Part shown: one piece after another, positions 1 to 8,270 of the stretch | Numbering within the stretch: position 1 is the stretch's first letter | How the letters are laid out: every line of letters begins with the position of its first letter | DNA from: Synergistaceae bacterium | GTDB lineage: Bacteria > Synergistota > Synergistia > Synergistales > Aminobacteriaceae | DNA: 11,076 nucleotides | Direction: 5' to 3' | Assembly: GCA_017447325.1 (NCBI GenBank) | Contig: JAFSNU010000172.1 | Coordinates: forward strand, 1 to 11,076 | Notes under the pieces: model-generated | Databases searched by the model: none | Told to the model about the DNA's origin: nothing | Seen by the model: the letters and a program-made list of their open reading frames with translations, nothing else | Position numbers and translations under genes: made by a program

Positions 1-510
1 GAAAAATTTTAGAGCTTGATAAAAATTTTTGCTTGAAAAATTTTAGAGCTTGTGAAAAATTTTTGTTTGAAAAATTTTATAGCTTGATAAAAATTTTTGC
101 TTGAAAAATTTTAGAGCTTGATAAAAATTTTTGTTTGAAAAATTTTAGAGCTTGATAAAAATTTTTGCTTGAAAAATTTTAGAGCTTGATAAAAATTTTT
201 GCTTGAAAAATTTTAGAGCTTGATAAAAATTTTTGTCTGAAAAGTTTTAGAGCTTGAGAAAATTTTTTGTCTGAAAAATTTTATAGCTTGCAGAAAATTT
301 TTGCCTGAAAAATTTTATAGCTTGATGAAAATTTTTGCTTGAAAAATTTTATAGCTTGCAGAAAATTTTTGCCTGAAAAATTTTATAGCTTGTGAAAAAT
401 TTTTGCTTGAAAAAATTTAGAGCTTGCAAAAAATTTTTGTCTGAAAAATTTTAGAGCTTGCGAAGAATTTTTATCTGAAAAATTTTGAATGATCAAAAAA
501 TTTTTGCGTG
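1..510. repeat. 34-bp tandem repeat array, 15 units, A-tract palindromes
   Basis: Units begin with GAAAA or close to it at 1, 35, 69, 103 and so on every 34 bp up to 477, with no change of period. Each unit is two related 17-bp halves, typically GAAAAATTTTAGAGCTT followed by GATAAAAATTTTTGCTT, which share the start GA, an A-run/T-run centre and the end GCTT. Units 1-7 are nearly identical; from about 239 onwards substitutions accumulate (for example TTGTCT, TTGCAG) but no indels appear, and the last unit is the most diverged. There is no repeat/spacer pattern, so it is not a CRISPR. No open frame of coding character crosses it. The left edge is cut by the window, so the array may be longer. 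Confidence 0.95.
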
Positions 511-659
511 AAAAAATTTTGATAAGTTTATTTTTGTAAACGCGAGTGCAATTAATTATAATAATTAAATTTATGCGTGTTGTTTGTAGTTGAAAATGTA
601 TTTGAAAAACTTCGAGTTTATTTGCTGAAAAGTTTTATTGAATAAAATTATTATAGCAT
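511..659. other. AT-rich gap between repeat blocks, with a 17-bp palindrome
   Basis: No gene is visible. The stretch holds a perfect AT-only inverted repeat (TTAATTAT, centre A, ATAATTAA) at 552-568. It also holds a GTAAACGCGAG module at 536-546 that recurs in diverged form in the tail of the window (10519 onwards). In such AT-rich DNA the palindrome could be chance; an operator role is only a possibility. Confidence 0.4.
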
Positions 660-727
660 GAAAATTTTTAGAGCTCGTTAAAAATTTTTGCTTGAAAAAT
701 TTTAGAGCTTGCGTTGAAAAATTTTGT
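660..727. repeat. Two further 34-bp units of the left-hand array
   Basis: Two adjacent copies of the same unit begin at 660 and 694, exactly 34 bp apart, but out of phase with the main array. The second ends just before the TATAAT-like hexamer upstream of the transporter gene, so the repeat family reaches right up to the operon promoter region. Confidence 0.85.
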
Positions 728-735
728 TATATAAT
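709..735 (+). promoter_or_regulatory. Candidate promoter of the transporter-NRPS operon
   Basis: A perfect TATAAT lies at 730-735. The best upstream hexamer is TTGCGT at 709-714, giving a short 15-bp spacer, so the -35 assignment is weak. It is about 80 bp before the transporter start and is the best -10 near it, but AT-rich DNA gives many chance matches. Confidence 0.35.
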
Positions 736-768
736 TTAAAAATTTTTTAGAGTGTCATGAGGTGCAGA

Positions 769-849
769 ATGTTTTTTATTAGCAGTTATATTAAAGAACA
801 TGAATTAAATTTAAATTATGAGACGCTTTCAATTATCAGATCACTTTAA
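769..849 (+). CDS. Possible 26-residue leader ORF overlapping the transporter start
   Basis: An ATG at 769 follows a purine-rich GAGGTG (759-764), a better ribosome-binding candidate than anything before the transporter ATG. The frame runs 26 codons and stops with TAA at 847-849, so it overlaps the first ten codons of the transporter in a different frame. The peptide (start MFFISSYIKEHE) matches nothing I recognise. It could couple or gate translation of the transporter, whose own ATG at 818 lacks a Shine-Dalgarno sequence. It could equally be chance: short frames are common here and there is no conservation evidence. Confidence 0.25.
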   Translation: MFFISSYIKEHELNLNYETLSIIRSL

Positions 850-2146
850 TATTCTAAGCATAATATTATTTGCGCTGCCGAGTATCGGAATGGAGCTGGT
901 GGGCAACACTTATCAAATCGCTGACGGTTATTTCATATCTAATTATATAGGCAGCTCCGCTTTCGCCGCAGAGAATTTAATTTTCCCGCCGCTGATATTA
1001 GTTGGCGGTATAGGACTGATGTTTGGCAGCGGGAGCACTGCTTTGATCTCAAACGTCCTTGGCCGGGGAGACAAAGAACGCGCTAACAGATTGCTCACGT
1101 TCACGATACTGTCACTTGTAGTCATGGGCGTGCTGCTCTCGTTGGGATTATTTGTTCTGATGCCGAGGCTGGCTCGTTTTCTTGGAGCGGACGAGACTTT
1201 AATATATTATTGTCTCGAGTACGGAAGAATTTTAGCCGTGTGTATGCCTTTTTATATGCTTAACGCTGCGTTTCATCCGTTGTTAATTACAGCTGAACGT
1301 CCGGACGTTGGCCTGATTGTATCAGTGATAAATGCCTGTACGAATATTTTTCTCGACTGGTTTATGATCGTTGTGATGGGCTGGGGGATGAGCGGCGCTG
1401 CTTTAGCCACGGGACTTACATGGATTGTAAGTTCGGCAATCCCGATTATATTTTTCATGAAGCAGAAGGACACGCTGCATTTTGCAAAGCCGGAATGGAA
1501 TTTTAAAGAATTGCTGCAAACTTGTTATAACGGATCTTCGGAGATGATGAACGTAATTTCTTACGCAATTACAGCAATGCTGTTTAACAGTGCTTTAATT
1601 TATTACGCCGGCGAGAACGGAGTTGCCGCTTATTCGGTTTCTGAATATTTCACGGCAGTATTCGTTTCAATATCGTATGGTATATGTCTCAGCATCACTC
1701 CGGTTGTCGGTTATAATTCAGGCCGTAAAGACAAAAACGAACTTCGCAGCATTTTAAAGAACGGCTTTATCGTCATGCTGTCTATTGGGCTGATCATGTC
1801 CTCGCTTGGAATTTTGTTCGCTGAATATATAGCAGGCGTATTTGTCGGCTATAATTCAGACTTGATGAAGCTTGCTGTTGAAGCGCTGCGTATTATATCA
1901 GTTGCTTTTATTTTTACCGGAATAACTAAATTCTCATCCGCTTTCTTCACTGGTATGGAGGACGGCACATCTTCTTTAATAGTTGTGAGCGTTGAGACTT
2001 TTGTCATGCCTGTTATTCTTGTTAATATTTTGCCGCAGATTTTCGGCGTGACGGGGATCTGGTTTGTCAGTATATTTTCAGAAATCATTGCCTTTATAAT
2101 CGCTTCTTTATTATTTATGCGATATAAGAGGAAGGAAATTATATAA
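818..2146 (+). CDS. MATE-family multidrug/metabolite exporter
   Basis: A 442-residue polytopic membrane protein with about 12 hydrophobic segments, the usual size and topology of MATE (multidrug and toxic compound extrusion) cation/drug antiporters. The N-half starts with the family-typical pattern LPSIGMELVGNTYQIADGYF (residues 20-39) and has GSGSTALISNVLGRGDKERA (70-89). The C-half repeats that arrangement as PVVGYNSGRKDKNELRSIL (295-313), reflecting the two-fold pseudosymmetry of the family. The ATG at 818 fits the family N terminus but has no Shine-Dalgarno; a short overlapping ORF (769-849) may supply coupling. It sits 29 bp upstream of the NRPS on the same strand, so co-transcription is likely, and the natural inference is that it exports the NRPS product from the cytoplasm. 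Family assignment is secure; substrate is inferred only from context. Confidence 0.93.
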   Translation: MRRFQLSDHFNILSIILFALPSIGMELVGNTYQIADGYFISNYIGSSAFAAENLIFPPLILVGGIGLMFGSGSTALISNVLGRGDKERANRLLTFTILSLVVMGVLLSLGLFVLMPRLARFLGADETLIYYCLEYGRILAVCMPFYMLNAAFHPLLITAERPDVGLIVSVINACTNIFLDWFMIVVMGWGMSGAALATGLTWIVSSAIPIIFFMKQKDTLHFAKPEWNFKELLQTCYNGSSEMMNVISYAITAMLFNSALIYYAGENGVAAYSVSEYFTAVFVSISYGICLSITPVVGYNSGRKDKNELRSILKNGFIVMLSIGLIMSSLGILFAEYIAGVFVGYNSDLMKLAVEALRIISVAFIFTGITKFSSAFFTGMEDGTSSLIVVSVETFVMPVILVNILPQIFGVTGIWFVSIFSEIIAFIIASLLFMRYKRKEII

Positions 2147-2160
2147 AATTAAATTAAAGT

Positions 2161-2165
2161 AAGGA
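2161..2165 (+). promoter_or_regulatory. Ribosome-binding site of the NRPS
   Basis: AAGGA lies 10 nt before the ATG at 2176. Two further in-frame ATGs (2182 and 2188) follow within four codons, but the spacing favours the first. No promoter is evident in the 29-bp gap, consistent with an operon with the transporter. Confidence 0.6.
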
Positions 2166-2175
2166 ATTAAAAATT

Positions 2176-5100
2176 ATGAATATGAAAATGAAAACTTTTA
2201 TTGATGATTTTATATCTCAGGCTGATAAAAATCCTTCTCGTGTTGCTGCTATGGATTGTCAGGGCGCGGATACTTATTTAAATATTAATCGTAAATCCGC
2301 GCTGCTCGCAGAAAAAATTTTGACACTCACTGAAGGACGCAACGCACGTGTTGCTCTGCTCATGCCGCGCTGCCGTGACTATGTGACGTCATTGATCGCT
2401 GTAATAAGAGCCGGCTGCTGTGCAGTTCCGCTTGACAGCGAGTACCCGCCCGAAAGAGTTAAAAATATATTAAAAGACTCCGGCTGTACGCTGTGCGTCA
2501 CGACCGGAGCACTTGCCGGAAAAGCCGGAGAGTTTTCTAAAATAATTTTTGAAGAAGCTTTGTCGGACGATAAAGAATTAAATAAAGCTGACTTGAATTT
2601 AAATAAATCAGAGCCTGATAAAGAGGGCTTGATACTTTACACTTCAGGCTCAACCGGCAAGCCCAAGGGCGTCATTCACAGACAGTTTATATTTTACTGC
2701 GGCTATGAGCTGTTAAAGCCTTATCATGATTTTATTGATAAAGATATTATAGCTTCTATGGCCGGCTTCACTTTTATTGCGTCAGTTCATGATATTATTC
2801 CGCCTTTGATCACCGGAGGCTGCGTTTATATTGCCGACGAACTGGAGCGCAAGAACGTTGACATGCTTTATAAGCTGATTAAGAGACGCAAAGTCACAGG
2901 GATGTATCTTCCGCCGCAGTTGTTTGCCGTCATGCATGAAATGTACGGTTCGCTGCCGTTTAATTATGTGCTGCTTGCGGGTGAAAAGAATAAAGGCGAG
3001 GAAATTGAAGGCGATTACGCGGTCGAGTCCTACGGTACGACTGAGACAGCCGGAGTATTAATTCATAAAGTTGGCAACGATGACGTGAGAATGTTGGGGA
3101 AGGCCGGCGGCGGAGCAAAAGTATTTTTGCTTGATGAGGACGGGAATTTAATTAACGAGCCTGACGTGATCGGCGAGCTTTGCGTGGTAAGTCCATGGCT
3201 TGCATTTGGCTATAACGCTCTGCCTGAGGAGACGGCGGCGAAATTTACGGACTGCCCGTTTTTGCCCGGCGAGCGCATGTACCGTTCAGGCGACTATATG
3301 GCTTATGATAAAGACGGGAATTTATTATTTCACGGCCGCAGGGACAGGATGATAAAACTTCGCGGCTATCGCGTTGAGCTTGGAGAGATTGAGAACGTTT
3401 TAAGCCGTTCCGGAAAAATTAATGAAGCTGCGTGCGTTGCCGTAAAGGTCAGCGGCGGCGATAAAATTTGCTGTTATTACAGCAGCATAGATATTATAGA
3501 TCCGGCGGAATTAAAAGAAATTGTGAAGCACTCACTGCCGGAGTATATGATTCCCGATTATTTTGTCAGGTTAGATGCTCTTCCGAGAAATGAGCGCAGC
3601 AAAATTAATTACCGAGCATTAGAGGCTATGGAGCCTCCGGTTGATGAGGGAGATTACACGCCGCCGGAAAATGATCTCGAGAAAAGAATCTGTGATGAGT
3701 TCGCCGAAGTTTTAAAATTAAAATTATCGCGCGTCAGTGCGCTTGCAGATTTCTTTGAGCTCGGCGGAACGTCGTTGACTGTCGCATTGTTAATCGCGAA
3801 GCTAAAGGATTTAAGACCGGGCCTTGCGTTTAATGATATCGTCCGCAGTCCGACGCCGCGAGCTCTGGCACAGTTCTTAAGCTTAGAAGTTAATAATAAA
3901 TCTGAAACTTATTTGCCTAAAATGGATCGTGACTTTTACCCGTTGACGCGCACGCAGATGGGAATTTATCTCGAGGCCATGACGGGAGGAAGCGCTGCGA
4001 CTTATACAACGCCTTACTTAATGCGCGCCGCTGAAAATATTAATCCTGAGGAATTAATTGCGGCCGTGAAAAAAGTCATAGCTGCTCATCCGTCTATGAA
4101 ATATATAATTAAAGCAGGAGCTGACGGGATACCGCACATGTTCATGACGCCAGACGCAGTTATTGATATACCCGTTATTGACGGCACTGAAGATGACCGG
4201 CTGGAATTTATGAAACGTTTTATGCCGGTTGTCCCTATGACTGATAAAATTCTGTTCTATTTCGCTGTATATAGAACTCCTGAACGCTGTTATCTCGCCA
4301 TGAAGAGCCATTTAATTTTCTTTGACGGCACTTCGATAAGTTTATTAATATCTGAAATTAACCGGGCATTAACCGGCAAGGAATTATTAAAAGAAGAATA
4401 TACTGTACAGCAGGTCGGAATGTACGAGGAGAAGTTAATGCGTGACGGCTCATATGACGCCGCGAAAAAATATCATGAAGAGTTATTTAAAAAGATGGAT
4501 GATATTGCGCATTTAACGGGCGATCTTGACGGAGCGCTGACCCCGGGCATCAGCAAAAATTTCCGCTATGAGCCGAAAACTCTCAAAACTGAACGTGTGC
4601 GGGCTTTCTGCGAACTTAATCAGATTACAGAGAGCAGCTTTTTCATGTCGGCCATGGCTTTAATGCTCGGCAAATATTTAAATTCAAAGCACGTGTCATT
4701 CTCGACTGTGTATAACGGCCGCGCTTTATCTGAGATGAATAACACGATGGGAACTTTAATCAAGCGAGTACCGGTTTACGGCGACTTGTCCGAAAATATT
4801 TCAGTCTCAGAATTTTTAAAGCGCACGAGCCGTCAGATATTCTCGAACATGAGCAAGGATATTTATTCTTTTGACGAGATCCTGAAGTCGTGTCCTGTAA
4901 ACGAGGATGTTGAATTTATATATCAGGGCGACCTGTTCACTGATAAAATGGGAACGGATGCCGGTGAAAATTTAGTCGAGGGCGACGCGTGGTTCATGGA
5001 GCATTATCATACGGGAATGGTCACGGGCTGCTTATCGATTCAGTTTTTCTCGACGGGCGGACTTTATAACATGACGCTTGAATATCGCAACGAACGTTTT

Positions 5101-8100
5101 TCGTCTGAATGGGTTAATAATTTTGCCGAAGATTTATTCACGATTGCAGAGGGCTTATTAACTCATGAGCGCATCGGCGATATTGAGATGCTAACGGCTT
5201 TAGATAAAGAAAAATTAAAACGCTTTAACGATACGGATATAGATATAAATTTCACGCCGGTGCATGAACAGATACGTCATTGGGCAGAGGTTAAGCCTGA
5301 CGGGTTAGCAGTCACGGCTGCAGGCGAGAAGTTAACGTTTAGTGAATTAAATTATGCTTCTGATATTGCGGCAGCTGCTCTTAAAAGTTTAGGAGTAACC
5401 CGCGATGTTTTAGTCGGCGTGCTGTTCGGCCGTGAGGTGCGGGCTTACGTCGCTGAGATTGGAATATTAAAGGCCGGCGGAGCTTTCGTCCCGTTCATTC
5501 CGGATTACCCTGATGAAAGAATTAATTTTTGCATGGAGGACGGGAAGATTAATCTGCTCTTGACGACAGATAAGATTAAAAGCTCACGCCCTGAGTTATT
5601 AAATAAAAATTATAAAGTTGTCACGATTGAAGATTTAGAAGAATTAGAAGAATTTAAAAAATCTGAGAGCGTAAGGGCGAGTGATCTCGCTTATTGCATA
5701 TACACTTCAGGGACTACCGGACGGCCTAAGGGCGTCATGATTGAGCACGGCAACATAGCGAACTACGTTCATCGTAATGAGAAGTCGCTCGAGATAATGA
5801 ACTATGCTGCGCCCGGGCGCGTATGCCTTGCCTTGGCCTCGTTCTCGTTTGACGTCTCTGTAGTCGAGGAGTTTGTGCCTCTGTGCAGCGGCAATCCCGT
5901 CGTCATTGCAACTGAAGAGGAGATACACACTCCCGCTTTATTAGCTGATTTAATTAAGTCTAACGGAGTAAACGGCATAACTTGCACGCCGACTTATTTA
6001 TTAAACTTGCTTGATATTCCGGAGACGCGGGACGCAATTCGTGAGCTCACATTCTTTGATATCGGAGCAGAAGCCTTTCCGGCGCAGCTCTACGACAGAT
6101 TAAGAGAGCTTAGAACTGACAGCGTTATTTTGAACGTGTACGATCCGACGGAGGCGACCATGGGCTGTGCTGCTGAGGAGATGACGTCGGGCGAAATTGT
6201 AACTGTAGGCTGTCCGATTGCCAACACAAAATTTTTAGTGGCCGATACTTTTGGCAATGAACTGCCCGTGGGCATTAAAGGCGAACTGATAATCTGCGGC
6301 GCTCAGGTCGGCAGAGGCTATATTAATCTTCCTGATAAGACAAAGCAGTCGTTCTTTATTCATGACGGATTAAGAGCGTATCACAGCGGCGATCTTGCGG
6401 CGTGGACTTCGGACGGGAAGATAAAGATCTTTGGGCGCGTTGACAATCAGATTAAGCTTAGAGGCTTTAGGATTGAGCTTGACGAGATAGAAAAAGTTAT
6501 GGGCGAATATCCAGGCGTTAAAACATGTACTGCAGCCGTTCAGAAAAATAACGGAGCTGAATATTTAATAGGCTATTACACTGCTCAGGGTGAAATATCT
6601 CCGCAGGAGCTTAAAAAATATATGCAGGGAAAGTTGCCGGAGTACATGATTCCGACGGCTTTGACAGAATTAAAATCAATGCCGATGACTTCAAGCGGAA
6701 AGGTTGACAAAAAAGCTTTGCCTCTGCCGGACTTCTCAGCGTTCAGAGCCGAATATATTGCGCCTGAGAACGACACCGAAAGGGCTTTGTGCATGGCTTT
6801 CGCTCATGCTTTAAAGCTGCCCGAGAACGAAGTCGGCGTTTTAGACGATTTCTTTGAACTCGGAGGCGATTCTCTCAGTGCTATGGCAGCCATGGCTGAC
6901 GCTGGCATTGAGAGCCTGACTCCGGCGGACATTTTCCAGAAGCGCACGCCGAAAGCCATAGCTGAAGCTCTGACTGAGCGGCTTAATCAGGGAAGCCTTG
7001 ACGAGCGCGAAGATGCAGCCCGCAAAGTTCCGCACGCTCTTACGCGCTTACAGCAGCAGATGATCGATAATCAATTATTCAAGCCGTACTCTACGATGTG
7101 GAACAATTTGAATTTCCTTGTGCGCTTTGAGCCGTCAGTCGATGCGGAGCGTTTATGCAGTGCATTAAATAAGGCTCTTGCAAATCATCCGGCGTTGTCA
7201 TCTGCGTTCTTCTTTGATGATAATAATAATCTTAAATATCAATATATCCCGGGCCTTTTAAAAGAAGTGAAAGTGCATGATATTCGAGAGAAAGAATTAG
7301 AGCAGTTGTCTGCTGCGCTGGTGCTGCCGTTCCCAAAAATTTTGAACTCGTGTTTGTGCCGCGCTCATGTCTTCCGTTCTGAAAAATACACGTATTTATT
7401 CATGGACGTTCACCATACTTTGATGGACGGCGGTTCGTTAGGAATAGTATTAGCTGATATAGTGAACGCTTATTTCGGCCGTGAGCTCAAGAGAGATTAT
7501 TATTTCTCTATTATTGCTGATGAGGAGCAGCGAATTGCGAATGGAAGCCGTGAAAAGGACCGTGAATGGTTTATGGAGAAATACGGCGATGATGACTGGT
7601 GCAACGTACCGCCGTGCAAGACAAAGACAGATTCTATTCGCAAAGTTTCTCGTGAAAAACGTCTCTCATTTAATGCTGAGCAAATTGGACAGGCTGAAAA
7701 ATATTGGGGCGCAAGTTTTTCTGTCATAGCGACGTCTGCGGCATTAATAGCTCTTTCACGCTTCACTGGCAGAGAGCACGTTATGATTAACTGGATATTT
7801 AATAACAGGTTAGCTCCTGAAGCGGAGAACACGGCAGGAATGCTGATAAAGAATTTGCCCGCAGCATTAAGAATGGAGGAGTTTAATGATTTAAGAGGCG
7901 TGCTTATGTCCGTTAAAGATCAGGTTTCGGACAGCATAGCGCACAGCACGTATGATTTCATGTATGAGACCTATCAAGCTTTTCAAGAGGACTGCATGGA
8001 AGTAAATTTAAATCTGGGTATTAACGGCGATGAGCTTGACGTGCTGAACCCGGAGATAATTGATCTCGAGAATGATTTTGCGGAGGCGACCGCCCGGGTG

Positions 8101-8259
8101 GAATTTATACTGCTTGAAAACGAGTACGGCGACGGCGGTTTTGATTCTTTAATGGATTATGCTGAAGGCTTATTTGACAAAGAACAGATCGAGGCGTTTC
8201 ATGATCTTTATATTGAAATTCTTGAAGATATTGTCTTTTGCCGTGAGATAAAGCTTTAA
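2176..8259 (+). CDS. Two-module non-ribosomal peptide synthetase, A-PCP-C-A-PCP-C
   Basis: Cytoplasmic multidomain enzyme of 2027 residues. A1 (about 10-487) has YTSGSTGKPKG (155-165), YGTTE (286-290), YRSGD (369-373), KLRGYRVELGEIE (394-406) and the A10 Lys476. PCP1 (about 495-570) has LGGTS with the phosphopantetheine Ser533. C1 (about 585-1010) carries HLIFFDG (712-718) instead of HHxxxDG, so the catalytic second His is Leu713. A2 (about 1025-1515) has YTSGTTGRPKG (1176-1186), FSFDVS with Asp1226, YDPTE (1322-1326) and Lys1509. PCP2 has LGGDS with Ser1566. C2 (about 1615-2020) has intact HHTLMDG (1746-1752). No thioesterase, reductase or epimerase domain and no MbtH gene is visible. A1 has Ile201 where alpha-amino-acid A domains have the FDxS Asp, implying a substrate without a normal alpha-amino group. 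A carrier-protein phosphopantetheinyl transferase must be supplied from elsewhere. Architecture is certain; product unknown. Confidence 0.96.
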   Translation: MNMKMKTFIDDFISQADKNPSRVAAMDCQGADTYLNINRKSALLAEKILTLTEGRNARVALLMPRCRDYVTSLIAVIRAGCCAVPLDSEYPPERVKNILKDSGCTLCVTTGALAGKAGEFSKIIFEEALSDDKELNKADLNLNKSEPDKEGLILYTSGSTGKPKGVIHRQFIFYCGYELLKPYHDFIDKDIIASMAGFTFIASVHDIIPPLITGGCVYIADELERKNVDMLYKLIKRRKVTGMYLPPQLFAVMHEMYGSLPFNYVLLAGEKNKGEEIEGDYAVESYGTTETAGVLIHKVGNDDVRMLGKAGGGAKVFLLDEDGNLINEPDVIGELCVVSPWLAFGYNALPEETAAKFTDCPFLPGERMYRSGDYMAYDKDGNLLFHGRRDRMIKLRGYRVELGEIENVLSRSGKINEAACVAVKVSGGDKICCYYSSIDIIDPAELKEIVKHSLPEYMIPDYFVRLDALPRNERSKINYRALEAMEPPVDEGDYTPPENDLEKRICDEFAEVLKLKLSRVSALADFFELGGTSLTVALLIAKLKDLRPGLAFNDIVRSPTPRALAQFLSLEVNNKSETYLPKMDRDFYPLTRTQMGIYLEAMTGGSAATYTTPYLMRAAENINPEELIAAVKKVIAAHPSMKYIIKAGADGIPHMFMTPDAVIDIPVIDGTEDDRLEFMKRFMPVVPMTDKILFYFAVYRTPERCYLAMKSHLIFFDGTSISLLISEINRALTGKELLKEEYTVQQVGMYEEKLMRDGSYDAAKKYHEELFKKMDDIAHLTGDLDGALTPGISKNFRYEPKTLKTERVRAFCELNQITESSFFMSAMALMLGKYLNSKHVSFSTVYNGRALSEMNNTMGTLIKRVPVYGDLSENISVSEFLKRTSRQIFSNMSKDIYSFDEILKSCPVNEDVEFIYQGDLFTDKMGTDAGENLVEGDAWFMEHYHTGMVTGCLSIQFFSTGGLYNMTLEYRNERFSSEWVNNFAEDLFTIAEGLLTHERIGDIEMLTALDKEKLKRFNDTDIDINFTPVHEQIRHWAEVKPDGLAVTAAGEKLTFSELNYASDIAAAALKSLGVTRDVLVGVLFGREVRAYVAEIGILKAGGAFVPFIPDYPDERINFCMEDGKINLLLTTDKIKSSRPELLNKNYKVVTIEDLEELEEFKKSESVRASDLAYCIYTSGTTGRPKGVMIEHGNIANYVHRNEKSLEIMNYAAPGRVCLALASFSFDVSVVEEFVPLCSGNPVVIATEEEIHTPALLADLIKSNGVNGITCTPTYLLNLLDIPETRDAIRELTFFDIGAEAFPAQLYDRLRELRTDSVILNVYDPTEATMGCAAEEMTSGEIVTVGCPIANTKFLVADTFGNELPVGIKGELIICGAQVGRGYINLPDKTKQSFFIHDGLRAYHSGDLAAWTSDGKIKIFGRVDNQIKLRGFRIELDEIEKVMGEYPGVKTCTAAVQKNNGAEYLIGYYTAQGEISPQELKKYMQGKLPEYMIPTALTELKSMPMTSSGKVDKKALPLPDFSAFRAEYIAPENDTERALCMAFAHALKLPENEVGVLDDFFELGGDSLSAMAAMADAGIESLTPADIFQKRTPKAIAEALTERLNQGSLDEREDAARKVPHALTRLQQQMIDNQLFKPYSTMWNNLNFLVRFEPSVDAERLCSALNKALANHPALSSAFFFDDNNNLKYQYIPGLLKEVKVHDIREKELEQLSAALVLPFPKILNSCLCRAHVFRSEKYTYLFMDVHHTLMDGGSLGIVLADIVNAYFGRELKRDYYFSIIADEEQRIANGSREKDREWFMEKYGDDDWCNVPPCKTKTDSIRKVSREKRLSFNAEQIGQAEKYWGASFSVIATSAALIALSRFTGREHVMINWIFNNRLAPEAENTAGMLIKNLPAALRMEEFNDLRGVLMSVKDQVSDSIAHSTYDFMYETYQAFQEDCMEVNLNLGINGDELDVLNPEIIDLENDFAEATARVEFILLENEYGDGGFDSLMDYAEGLFDKEQIEAFHDLYIEILEDIVFCREIKL

Positions 8260-8270
8260 GGCTTTAATAA

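Noticed and set aside
1..510. CRISPR array
   Set aside because: The period is regular, but the whole 34-bp unit is conserved; there are no unique spacers and no cas genes.
714..735. TTGAAA at 714-719 as the -35 box for the TATAAT at 730
   Set aside because: The spacer would be only 10 bp, too short for a sigma-70 promoter.
7500..7832. 110-codon minus-strand ORF inside the NRPS
   Set aside because: It lies entirely within the intact C2 domain coding sequence and is a shadow frame with no recognisable domain.
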